DNA of 64,000 bases from Datura wrightii (taxonomy: Eukaryota > Streptophyta > Magnoliopsida > Solanales > Solanaceae). The translations under genes and the position numbers were made by a program. The notes beneath the pieces are model-generated. The model worked only from the letters and a program-made list of their open reading frames with translations, ran no database searches and had not been told where the DNA came from. Below are positions 1 through 11,251 of this stretch, piece after piece. The stretch is from positions 154,444,501 to 154,508,500 of the forward strand of contig JASDFA010000010.1 of the NCBI GenBank assembly GCA_035772735.1. Direction: 5' to 3'. The stretch's first letter is position 1. The number at the start of each line of letters is the position of its first letter.

Positions 1-2457
1 TACTTATCCCGCGATGTACGATTTGCTAAAAATATTTCCTTCAAAAATTTATTTTTCAATTTCAACTTTAAGTCATCTAACCTAGATTGGGAACATATAA
101 TGTCACCACACGCTCCAGCCAAATTTTTAGAAATTAAAAATCCTATATTTTCAGATTTGCCCCCACCAATACTCACTGATTCTGGCCAAAACACGCTACC
201 AACGCCGTCCCTCGCCCAATCCTGGACCAACTCGAACTCTGAAATTCCTGTGGCTTTTCCCTCTTCTTCTCCTACTCCAACTCTATCTCAACCTCCTATT
301 ACAAATCCAAATCACACCTCACCTACTCCAATTCCAACATCTCATGCTACCTCCTCCTCTCCTACTAGCACTAATACACCTACTGCCAGCAAATCCACTC
401 CAAATATTATTACCTCACCCACTACAACTCCTACTCCTTGCTCTAACCAACCACGTTCCCTAAGCAGTCCAAGAAACATCGACAATGCCCCTACCAAAAT
501 AGTACCGCCCCAGCACCCCAATATATTTCCCCCTAGGTCGAACACTAGTACACCTACTGCCAGCAAACCACTAATAGTCTACCAACGACAAAATCCAAAT
601 CAGCAAATGAACATGGAGTCCCCTCCTCAATGTCCTCCCATGACATCCGTCCGGTCACTCGATCCCAAAATAATATCTTCAAACCAAAATAAATTTTTGA
701 TTATTTGGCACACTTGAATCCAACTATCACTCCCACCACGTTCAAACAGACACAAGAACACCCCGAGTGGCAAGAGGTGATGAAACAAGAATTTGATGCT
801 TTAATTAAAAATCAGACTTGGGAACTTGTTCCTCCTGACCCTCTTAAAAATTATTGTTTATTGTAAGTGGCTTTTCAGGATTAAACGCAATGCCAATAGA
901 TCCATAGACAGGTAAAAGGCCAGACTGGTTGCGAAAGGATTCACTCAGCGACCTGGTATTGACTTTCATGCAACATTCAGTCCGATCGTCAAGCTTACCA
1001 CTGTTCGCACAGTTCTCCCTATGGAGGTTCGTCATAACTGGCATCTCAGACAACTCGATGTCAATAATACCTTTCTACAAGGTTCGTTGGATGAAGAGGT
1101 GTTCATAGCTCAACCTTCGGGATTTGCAGATACTACCTATCCTAACCATATTTGCAGACGGCGAAAGGCAATTTATGGTCTAAAATAGGCCCCTCGAGCT
1201 TGGTACAATGCGCTGACAGTTTACCTTGAGTCCATAGGTTTTGTCAAAATCCCTCACTCCTTGTTAGATGTGGCCTAGCAGATACTATATTCATACTGGT
1301 ATATGTGGATGACATCATTGTCACAGAGTCCAACACATTCAGCGTTGATCAAGTTATAAGCTCTCTTGCATCTCAATTTTCCATTAAATATTTGGGTAAC
1401 CTTCACTTTTTTCTTGGTGTTGAGGTATTACGCAACTCTGAGGGCCTAATTCTATCACAGGCAAATTATGTCAATGACATCTTGAATGGTGAACTAATGA
1501 ATGACTACAAAAGTGTCCACACCTATGAGAGTCTCTGAGCTATTCATTGTCTCTGATGGTTCAAACCTGACTGACGCCACTTGCTATCGTCGAGTCCTGG
1601 GCAGACTTCAATATTTATCTTTCACCAGACCAGATATAGCATTTGCAGTCAACAAATTCATGCAGGCACCTACATATATTCACTGGAAGGTTGTGAAACG
1701 TATTCTTCGCTATCTCCGTGCTACTATTCAGTTGGGACTCCAAGTAACTCCCATAGATGACTTTAATTTACATGTATATTCGGATGTTGATTGGGGTGGT
1801 GACATCAATGATCGAGTCTCCACATTTGGTTATATATTGTTCCTTGGTTGCAAACCCGATTAGCTGGTCTTCCAAGAAGCAAAACACCGTTTCTCGCTCC
1901 TCCACTAAGTCTGAATATAGAGAAGTTGCCCCTGCCCTTTCTGAATCACTGTGGGTCACACGTCTTTTAATGGAGTTCCATTATCCGGTTCATCAAGTAC
2001 CCACTATTTACTGCGACAACCTTGATGCCACGTTTCTCAGCAAAAATCCGATCCTCCATAGCAAAGCTAAACATGCCGCCATTGACTTCCACTTTGTTCG
2101 TCATCATGTCGCGACTAACAGGGTTCGTGTTGTTCATATACATAGTGCTGACCAAATTGCTGATACACTCACCAAGCCGCTGTCGAAGCCAGCCTTTTGT
2201 CGCAATCTATTCAAGTTACGCTTAGTTGCCCATAGCCTAACTTGAGAGGGCATATTGTCGTAAGCCTTCATAGTTTCTGTTAGTTGAGCATTGGTTAGTT
2301 TAGTTTAAGTATATTTAATTTATTATTTATATTTCTGTTTTATTATTTAATTAGGATAAGTCAATTCTCTTTGACTAGGAATCTATCTTTTCATTGTAAC
2401 TCTATTTAAAGAGTGATTTATCGTCATTAATAAATAGAGCTTTTCAATAAATCTACA
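1..2457 (+). mobile_element. Ty1/copia retrotransposon, degenerate 3' half (integrase end, RT, RNase H, 3' LTR)
   Basis: The plus strand encodes the 3' half of a copia polyprotein in several broken frames. It starts in the C-terminal integrase region, runs through a Ser/Pro/Thr-rich linker (100-717), then reverse transcriptase (from about 720) with the catalytic motif YVDDIIV near 1302-1322, and ends with the RNase H domain (SKSEY motif near 1900; end at 2245). In-frame stops (a TAG inside the YGLK/APRAWY motif near 1186) and frame changes at about 1500 and 1860 show that it is dead. A purine tract (GAGAGGG, 2244-2250) precedes a probable short LTR beginning TGTCGTAAGC at 2256 and ending in ACA at about 2457. 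The 5' part and 5' LTR lie outside the window. It lies opposite in strand to the neighbouring SNARE-associated gene, beyond its second exon. Confidence 0.9.
2256..2457 (+). repeat. 3' LTR of the copia element
   Basis: About 200 bp with TG at the left and CA at the right, directly after the polypurine tract that follows the RNase H stop codon. A TATTTAAAG motif near 2403 could be its TATA box. The other LTR is outside the window, so the boundaries are inferred from TG..CA and tract position only. Confidence 0.6.
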
Positions 2458-2616
2458 AGTGTTTATAGTATGATGAGAATAGACCGGAAAATACACCATA
2501 TTTTATGTCCACAAAACTATGAGCTTTTCCCACTAGATGACATTGTACCATTAACAAGTACATTGCTGCATCTTCTTGCAACATTTTAAACCAAGGAAAC
2601 AGAGTGTAATTCTTAC

Positions 2617-4478
2617 TTCTAGTCCAGCATAAACTGCAACAAAAAGAGCATATCCAGCTGGCCCATAGCCTGCCATGTGAGGAGCCGCAGTCAAAATGAA
2701 TTCATACAGATACACTCACATGATAAATATGTTGAAAATCATTGCATTCTTTATTCATTTGGCTTTCAAGTTTCTCAGTTTTGTTTAAAAGGGCCACCAA
2801 ACTGAATTTGGTGAGGTAATTGTATTAGGAAGCAAACTAGCACCAAAAAAGCCACAGGGAACACAAATCAGTTCAAACAAGTCTACAAGACAAAGAAACC
2901 TTGAGCTTGGCAAGCGGTAATACTTGTTTGGAATGCTATTTCACCAATTTTTCACACATGAGGTAGGGACAGGGTAAAAGGAGCTGGGGCAAAGAGCAGA
3001 CATTCACCAAATAGTTTCATTCTATCCAAGACAAAAGAAGACCGTGCCAGGTATAGACAACAACTACAATCATTGCTGGTGCATCATTCTAGCAGTAAGA
3101 TGGAGATAAGAAAGAAAAAGAGCCACAAGCCCAAGAGTCAAATGGATTAGTATTTTTCGCTTAACATTTTCTAATCAGAAATTTATGGTCATTCACCAAA
3201 AGAAGCGTTCAATTCCCATTCAAACAAATAATTGGATAGAGTTTGGACATTAACTGTTACATATCCAAGAGCAATTCAAAATTATTCTTTTCATTATTGA
3301 GCTCAATTAAGTTCGACACACCTTTAGAGATTCCATATTGTTTGGAATTTTTAGAGTTATAATTAAACCAAAAATGCTCTATTCACTTGATTCAATCTGT
3401 GCATATATTCCTCATTGTGAATTTAGCAGCACCCAATAGGCAACAACATCAAAACCATCAGATAAAAGCTATACAATGGAAGTCCCTTAGCATTAGCTCA
3501 GATGACTTACCTTAATTGTTAACTGCTAACCCTGAATAGAGCAGAATGGATACTGATATAGCGGACGGCAACTGATTCAAATTGTAAGTATAGTTTATTG
3601 ATTGATTGAACTATAAATCAATAGAGCTATTTAGATATAGATTTTGGTACCACTTATAACATTACAAGTATTAAGTAGTCTACCTAGAATACAAATTCTA
3701 ATGTCCACAACAATTGGAGACAAGATTCCACCACTAAAAAGATGGAACTGTCAACGTAGTTACCGTGGCTAGTATCAACTCCTAATGTCAAAAGGTGAAT
3801 TCAGTACTTTAAGACAGTGAGTGCAAAGTATCACTAGACCCACCGTTTCTTTGTTGCAATAAGTTTGAGCTAACATAAGTAAAGATATTTCCAGAAATGT
3901 TACATCTATATTTACATAGTTCGACGTCTAGCCGAATGCAATGGGAGGGGCCACACTTGCTGCCTTTACTTTTCATAGATTTTCCAACCTCATTTACAAA
4001 AGCAAACATGGAAACGTAATTGGAGAAGTCATATGACATTACCTTCAATAAAGACCGAAAACTGGTTCAAGAAAGCATTAATCTGGTCCTTGTATATGTA
4101 CCCAACAGTTCCAAATCCACCAACCACACCCACAATCAAAAGACCAGCCAAAATGGTACCTTTAATAGCAGTATCACCATCTCCTGACCCACTATCAGTG
4201 GCACTATCCCTCTCATCATCATCATTTTTGGGGCTCAAGTTAAGCAGCCTCCTGAAGCTCTGAGGAGATTTGTTTGGTGTCTTCAAAAGGGTCTGCTGTT
4301 TCTTGGTTTCCCTTAGGGAAGAACATGGTTTCAAGAAATGAAACCGTTTGGGTTTGAAACAATACAGAAGTGAATTAACAGGTGAATTAGAGAGGGAAAA
4401 TTGAATCTTGGGTCCTTGTCGCAGAGAAGGAAAAAGGGCGACACATGGAGGTGTTCTGCTCAAATCAACGGTGGGCAT
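2617..4478 (-). CDS. SNARE-associated/DedA (TVP38/TMEM64) family membrane protein, plastid-targeted; first two exons only
   Basis: Minus-strand gene. Exon 1 is 4478-4043: ATG, a Ser-rich, Arg/Lys-rich N-terminus typical of a chloroplast transit peptide, an acidic Asp/Ser/Gly stretch, then a hydrophobic segment (GTILAGLLIVGVVGGFG) followed by YIYKDQINAFLNQFSVFIEG. It ends at a GTAATG donor in phase 1. Exon 2 is 2669-2617 and continues in frame as YGPAGYALFVAVYAGLE, ending at a GTAAGA donor. The joined stretch matches the start of the SNARE-associated Golgi protein domain as in Arabidopsis At1g22850 (from memory). The family has about 340 residues; only about 160 are here. The next expected exon (ILAIPALP-type) is not seen between 2616 and the copia LTR at 2457, so the 3' exons lie left of the window or are lost. 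These proteins are multi-pass membrane proteins of the DedA superfamily; the precise role is unknown. Confidence 0.82.
2670..4042 (-). other. Intron 1 of the SNARE-associated gene
   Basis: 1.37 kb between a GTAATG donor and a GGCAG acceptor. The flanking exons join in phase. I see no transposon ends or coding similarity inside it. Confidence 0.75.
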
Positions 4479-6785
4479 TTCAGAGGAGACTGGAAAGTTG
4501 CTTCCTTTTTTATTATTTTCCTCTTTCGTTCTAAGGTTGTTTCGAGTTCATTCAAAGTGTTTTGAGGACTGTTCTGTGCTGTGAAATTTGTGATGGCGGT
4601 TTCATGTAAGAACGGAATTTTGTAGAATCTACTGTTATTCTGGGCTTTGATTCGAAAAAAGGATATGTGATGTGGGGATGAATGAAAATTGACTTTTGGT
4701 GATTGAATGAAATCTGTGCTTCTTGTTGAAGCACGTAATTTTTCTTTTCCTTTTTTTTCTCTCAGTTTTTTAAGAGTCATTTGGATTAAATAAAAATGCT
4801 TAATTTCCTGAGGGGGAAAAGAAAAGAGAAGAAAACCAAATTTACTTTTCAAAGTGTGAGGAGTAAAAATAATAAAATATAAATAAAATAGGTGTGGGTT
4901 ATCTCTAGTTATTACTTATTACTTTTGTTTAGAAATTAGTAAATGATCATCATCCTTTCAGTTCTATATCCGAATTGAAATTCGATAAAATTTATTAACT
5001 TACATAAAAAATTATTTTTAAAAATTAATCACGCCTTTTAAAATTTTTAAAAAAAACTTCAAATATGAGTATTAACTAATTGAGATTAAAGCAAAATAAG
5101 TTGATTTTTACATAAATATTATTTTTAAAAATAATATTTATAAAAGTTATAACTATTTTGAGAAAATTACATAAAATCTTATATTTTTAATTACATTTTG
5201 AACTATTTCTACTTTTTCAAAATATTTATTGTAATTAAATATTAAAAAAAAATTTATACGTGATACAAGAATTCAAATACATAAAATCGCAAAAAACATT
5301 CTCTCTTCTCCATATTCATTCTTCCAAAAATACCAAGAATCCTATCTTAGTCATATATATATATATAAAATATTAAAATTAATTACATTCTTTAAATTAC
5401 AGTACATTTATGTCATATTTTACTATGTTATCAAATATTAAATATTGCCCATATTAGTCTACTTAAATTATGAAAGAAATAATTAGTTATGTTATTTATA
5501 GGAACATTATCATATTTAAAGTATTTATCCTTTACTCCTTTCTTTTCTTTTTTTTCTTTTTTTTTTTTTGGGGGGGGGGGGGGGGGGAATTCTTCACTCA
5601 TGTATAAGGTATATATTGCATATTATGTAATTTAAAAAGTAATTGCATATTATGAAAATTTAAATTTATTTTCTTGTATTTATGTAACTTTCCCCTTCTA
5701 TTAAAAAAAAGTAAAATTATTTTCTTAAAATAATTTCATCTGTAGGTGGTTTGAATTTAGTGGACTCCAACACGAATATCAAATATCGAGTGAAAATTAA
5801 TAAAAATGGATTTAATACAATTTTACTTGTGTTGTGAATGTTTATGTTTGTATAAATTTATATGTGCTTAATTTTTACAAATTTAAATTTGAAGGACGAT
5901 ATATGCTTAAGTTTTATAAACTCAAGAGACAACTAATATTTAAGATTATATTTGAAGAATAAAATTAGATTTAATCATAAAAATAAGAGAGAATTTTGAC
6001 AAAAAAATTTAAGAGAAGCATATGAATGGAAATATTTTGCTTGAACTGGATGACAAATATTGCAAATTAATTATGTTTTCAACAATTATTTCCTATTCAA
6101 GTTATTTTATTGACAAGAGATGTTGGCTTAACAAGGGGATGCTAAAAGAAAAGGAAATAAATGCTTGCTGCTGATATTAAAAATTCGATAATACTTATCT
6201 TTAATTAATAATAATTTTTTTATTAGCTCACTAACACTTAATAAAAATCTAATTAATATCAAATACATAAAAATATTTGAAATTATTTTGATTGTCTCTT
6301 TTTCTTTCGCAGATTTATAATTAGAACGAATAAAGAAATATTTATTTTTTAAATTTATTATTAAAATATAATTACATATTCAAAAATTACTAAAAATAGC
6401 TAATATTTAGAATTCATGATACTGCCACGAATTTTAAAATTCATGACAGTGTTTTAAATTTTTTACTTGTTTAATTTTGAAATTTATTTCATGGTATTTC
6501 CACATCAAAAGTAACTGCCTTTAAACAAAATTTCAAATAAGGACTAATATATTATTTAAAACGGATTAATTTAAAAATGATTCTAAAATAAATTAATTTT
6601 GATTTTTATTTCTCGTAAGAAAAGTTTTACAAAAATAGCCTTCGCAGTCACAGAAGGTGAAACTCGGTTTGAAAAATGGCTAACCCGTACAATTTTTACC
6701 ACAAAAATGGTTTGGTCAGTTGGGCGGACCGGGACCAAATTTGAGCCCAGGCCGCAAATGGCCCAAAAGTTGGAGGACGGAGGTC
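4479..6785. other. Intergenic region between two divergent genes; AT-rich, with a T/G homopolymer tract
   Basis: Contains the 5' flanks of the SNARE-associated gene (left, minus) and PTD (right, plus). The part after 4860 is very AT-rich and has no convincing ORF. The standout is a pyrimidine run leading into T13 then G18 (5557-5587). No complete transposon could be delimited. Confidence 0.6.
5557..5587 (+). repeat. T13-G18 homopolymer tract
   Basis: Thirteen T (5557-5569) directly followed by eighteen G (5570-5587), preceded by a CT-rich run from about 5530. It is unusual in an otherwise G-poor region and prone to length error in sequencing. Confidence 0.85.
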
Positions 6786-6794
6786 TATATATAA
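6786..6794 (+). promoter_or_regulatory. Probable TATA box of PTD
   Basis: TATATATAA lies 55 bp upstream of the PTD start codon. Just upstream (about 6744-6770) are two site II-like motifs (AGCCCA, GGCCCA), which are common in promoters of plant genes active in dividing cells. The 5' UTR would be short. Confidence 0.5.
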
Positions 6795-6848
6795 GCCAGC
6801 GCAGTATGTACATTTACTGAAATCACGAAAACATCTGAAAGAGCAGTG

Positions 6849-9338
6849 ATGAGTCGAGGATTCAGAGATTCGATGCCAATATCAAATCCTACAAGCTTTT
6901 CGACTTCATGTACTATCTCATTTCCTCCTTTTCGGTGATTTTTTTTTTTGTTTTACAACATCAATTGAAGGATCAGCAATTCATTCTGCTTCAACAAAAT
7001 TGCAATTCACTGTGTTGTTATAATGATTATCTGAACAATGATAACTGACTTTGTGTTACGACGAATTTCAGTTTTTCCTTTTCCTTTTCCTTTTCCTCTG
7101 TTTATTTCGAATTTTGAAGGAAAAAAGTCTATAATTTACTCAGTTCTGAATTTTTTGGAATTTTGTTTAACGTGCTCAAAGTAGATTTTTGAGTATTAGC
7201 TCTAATTTCGTGATTTTTTTTTTTGTCATTTTTGTTTGATTAAAACCTAGAATGCATTTCAAGCATGTGAATTTTATACTTCCTATTATCGAAGTTCAAA
7301 ATTGTCATACTATTCCAAGTATCTGCTAATAAATTTATCAATAATTAGTTCGAGTGGTGATGGATCAGCTTTAAGTTCTGAATCTGGAATGATCTGTAAG
7401 GTTACATTGTACATGATGTATTTGGGAGTGTAAGCAGAGTAGTCAGATTTAATTTATTTTTTGTGGCTGGCTTGTTCTTCTGAGTTCCTACCGCTCAAAG
7501 CAATGCACTTCTATGTTTGAACGTGTGATATGCAGATTTTGGAGGCATGATAAACATCAGAAACAAGCTGTGTTTTCGGCATTATTTGATGTGTGTGTAA
7601 ATCATCATAAATAACAATATAGAAGTTTCGTCTTAGTACATGTTGGGCTGTTGTATTGATCACTATCATCACTGTTTTGTAACTTTTAGATGACGAATAT
7701 TTTGACAATCTACATTAAGAAATAGCTTGAATGACTTCATTTGCTTACTCTTATCTTTGAATGATTAAGATCTACTGTTCTCATGTCCAGAAGAAAATTT
7801 ATTTGCTGACTTGCTCATTCTGCATAATACACTATTTATACTTTATCTATCTCTAATGTTAAGGAGGATAAATAATGTACTCTCAAATAAGTTCTTTACA
7901 AGGTTTTTGCAGTTCTTATCTCTAGGAACAATATTTTCAGCATTTGTTTTGCTTTCGATAAACAATATTTCCAGATATATTAATTGTTCTAGAATGCCAT
8001 TTCAACTTTAAGTATCAATCGCACTGCACCCCCAAAGTATACGACATACATTACCATCGACCATCAACTCTTGCAGGTCGCAGTGGCGTTTGTATGATGA
8101 GTAGCACATGGAGGGATGAACAACACCCTTCCTTTCTCAGTTTCATCTCTTGCTTTCTAAATGAAAATTCTTTCCGTTTAAATATTGTGCCAATTTCACC
8201 GGTAAAACTACTCTTTTCAGCTGTCTTGGTCTTCATATAAATTTTTTATTTTGCCAATGGAAGTAATAACATTTCCAATTCACAGGATTTTATCTTTAAC
8301 TGTGGCGGTTTGTCAGTTGCTTTCATGTTTGTGACCAATTGGGCTGGCATCGACACAGCATCTTTCTTTAGAAAGTAAACATGTCATATATCTCTCAAAC
8401 TCCAGTTTCACTTCGACTAAAATTGATAAGATTGTGAATTGATGTAGAGTTCAGAAATTGAAGGAGCAGTTTGCAAACTTCTATGTTGTTATCACTCTTC
8501 CTACAAAGGAACAGAATGATTCATTGATATACTCCTATATCAAGTGAGACAACTTTAACTTCACCTTCAACTGTATTTTGTATATCAAACTGGTGCTTAA
8601 TTTGATGAACTTGGATAATCTCTTGATCTTTTCGAAGGTACGGAATGAAACTTGGAAGGCCAACATTTGTTCCTGTGCGAGACTTAGAGATGGGCTTCGA
8701 AAAAATCGTGAAGATAGCACATGCTCGCGGGGGTAAGATGTCAATTCTCTTGATCTGACCAAAAGAAACTTAAATGTATATTTTACCTCCAAAACATCTG
8801 TTGCAGCATGCAAACGCCAGGATGCATTGGCAAAAATAAAAGCTGAGGTAGATGATTGAACAGCTTCCTCAATCTCTTCTGACTAATCACCTTATGTTTT
8901 TGTGAACCTGAGACATTTTGTCTTGCCGTTAGAAGGAAAAATCAGTACAAGCAATGGAGATTTACCTACAAGTGGTTACATCAATACCTGGGGTTAACAG
9001 CCATGACGCAAATGTGGTATTTTATTTAGTGCTATATCCCATTTATGTTGCATCTGATTTGTTGTACCAAGATTAACATTACCTTCCTGTTCATAGCATG
9101 TGCTTTAAAGAATGACAGAAGTGCACATCATCAAGTTCACGCATTTAGTCACTCGACTCGCTCCTTTCTTTTCTTTCTTCTGTTGCAGCTTAATCAAACT
9201 ATTGGTTCAATTGAAGCAATAGCTAAGTCATCAAAGGAGTACATTCTGGAATCTACTGACCTTTCACCCATAACAGCTGAGACTATTACAAGGTTTTTCC
9301 GGGATCCAAAGTTTTATCTTGCTCCGAAAATAGGCTGA
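6849..9338 (+). CDS. PTD: PARTING DANCERS (PTD) homolog, meiotic crossover protein; apparent frameshift in exon 6
   Basis: Nine exons with consistent phases: 6849-6934, 7349-7395, 8077-8201, 8286-8374, 8448-8543, 8638-8733, 8807-8847, 8933-9016, 9189-9338 (stop TGA). The expected product is about 270 residues. Recognisable blocks: [20 protein letters not shown] (exon 3), [13 protein letters not shown] (exon 4), [19 protein letters not shown] (exon 5), [20 protein letters not shown] (exon 6), [13 protein letters not shown] (exon 8, helix-hairpin-helix) and [18 protein letters not shown] (exon 9). These match Arabidopsis PTD, an ERCC1/XPF-related protein that works with SHOC1 in class I crossover formation in meiotic nuclei (family knowledge). 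Exon 6 has seven A (8700-8706) where six would keep the conserved IVKIAHARG frame. As written, translation shifts and meets a stop within exon 7, losing the HhH region. All splice sites look intact, so a base-call error is quite possible. The exon 1 donor (GTGATT) is weak, and exons 1-2 are the least certain. Confidence 0.88.
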
Positions 9339-9624
9339 GTTATACTTCTAATTCTATAGCATTCAGAGTCATGCACTCTGCGGAAGTGACTTTAGATCTC
9401 AAGAACTACAAGTGGAAGTCGAGTGAACTTTATTACCTGGAAATGTAGCTGAAGTTCTGTGGTAGTACTTCTGTATCTTTAGTCGTCACATGATTAGGTG
9501 ATTCAGAAAGAAATCACAGGCTCTTTAAAACATACTTTGTGTTAACTTGATGTTCACTGAAGTCCTTTTAAGGAACATCAGAATTGCATCTACATTTATG
9601 TTTAAGCTCTTCTGTGCTGCTTGC
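9339..9624. other. 3' flank of PTD
   Basis: Probable 3' UTR and downstream sequence between the PTD stop codon and the left end of the hAT-like element at about 9626. Nothing else is recognised here. Confidence 0.5.
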
Positions 9625-10254
9625 AAGGGTGATCATGGTTCGGTTTGGGTCAGTTTTTTATCAAAATTAAAATCAAACCAATTTAGTCGATTTTTAAATT
9701 TCTAAAATCAAATCAAACCAAATAAAACAAAAACCATCATTTTGGTTCTTGTCGGTTTAATTCAATTTTTCGATTTATAACTAGCTAATAATAAATTGAT
9801 AATAGTAAAACAACAGAGAACATCAGGAATGAAAAAATTTCTCTCTACTATCACAAGATAAATTTATCGAAATCTTCTATTATATTTTAACACTATTTCA
9901 AAGTTTTAGCATATTTAAGTTGCATAACTGTAGAGAATCTTCCACTTCACATGTCAAATTCTCACACAGAAACAATATGCAACTTTAAATAGAATGGTCA
10001 ACTCTTTAAAAATCAAAGGGGCAAATGATTGAAGATATGGATGTATTAACAAATAAAATTAAAAATCGGCAATACGCCAAACCATATATAGACAATTAAA
10101 CTTAGAGTGTTGGGTTTGAACATATTTTCTAAGGAATAGAATTTAAAAGTGTTATAGTGCATGTGAAGTAAGTATAGTAAAACCAAATTAATAATTAAAA
10201 GATATAAAATATTTATAAGTATTTATGAAAAACTAATATCATATATTCAAATAA

Positions 10255-11233
10255 GGGATAGGGTCAAAAATACTCCTCTATTTGCATTTATCAGCTTTAC
10301 TCCTAGTTATACTATCTGACCAAATATGTCCGCGTCGTCAAGAAACTTAACAAAAATGTCCTTATTTATAACAGTTTTGCACTGTGGCAATTAAAAAGTC
10401 ATATGGCCTGACATCTGGGTAATGTGGATGTCACATGGCATGTCATCTCAGCTACAGATTTATATTTGTTTTTCATTTCAATTTTTTAGTCTTTTTTTCC
10501 TTCTTTTAGTTTTTTCTTTTCTTTTTTCTTTAAGTTGCCACAGCTCCTGTAAAAATACAACAATTAATAGCTATCCACTCAGAATTCATTAAAATAATAG
10601 CTACAAGATATATATTTTATCCATAATTAATATTTATTGTTTTAGATATTTAATTAATAATTATAGTTATTTTAATCGAGGTAGTAAATTTGTCAAAAGT
10701 CCAAATATTATTTATAATCAATGTTTACACATATAAATGTTGATTTAATTTTTAATTTTAATGTCCTCCTTATATAATGGAGAAAATTTTAAAAACACTT
10801 GAATACAAAATTTAAATAAATTCTTGTCACGTAATCATAATTAAATAAATGTACATTTTTCCATTTCGCATCGCATATATGCTAAATCTACAATAAAATT
10901 CTCATAATCTTAACCTTCTTTTTTTAGTACAGAAAAAAAGGAAGGTCACGACAGAAACTAAGTTGCGGCGGCATAAGAAAAAATTAAAAGGAAAAAAAAA
11001 AGACTAAAAAATTGAAATATAGATCTCGTGAAGAGGTGGCATGCTATGTGGCATCCACTTCATTTAGACGTTAAATCCTGTGGCTTTTTAATTGCCATAG
11101 TGAAAAACCGTTAAAAATAAGGATGTTTTTTGTTAAATCTTTTGACGCGGGGGTATATTTTGGCTAGATAGTATAACAAGGAGCAAAGTTAGCTAATAAA
11201 CAAAAATAGAGGGGTATTTTTGACCCTAGTCCC
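10255..11233. mobile_element. Mutator-like MITE with long inverted repeats and 9-bp target duplication
   Basis: 979 bp flanked by the exact 9-bp repeat TTCAAATAA (10246-10254 and 11234-11242). The ends are GGGATAGGGTCAAAAATACT on the left and, in reverse, GGGACTAGGGTCAAAAATAC on the right. Inverted similarity extends deep into the element (for example ATGTCCTTATTTATAACAG against ATCCTTATTTTTAACGG in reverse). A 9-bp duplication and G-rich long TIRs fit Mutator-type elements. There is no transposase ORF, so it is non-autonomous. Confidence 0.85.
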
Positions 11234-11251
11234 TTCAAATAATTATAAAAT

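Noticed and set aside
342..566. Minus-strand ORF opposite the copia linker
   Set aside because: It is the antisense of a Pro/Ser/Thr-rich retrotransposon region. Gly/Val-rich composition is a shadow effect.
4460..4852. ORF upstream of the SNARE-associated start
   Set aside because: Low-complexity Lys/Phe/Pro text without domain. It overlaps the real start region in another frame.
6583..6820. Two overlapping ORFs before PTD
   Set aside because: They cover the promoter region, show no family similarity, and are explained by chance open frames.
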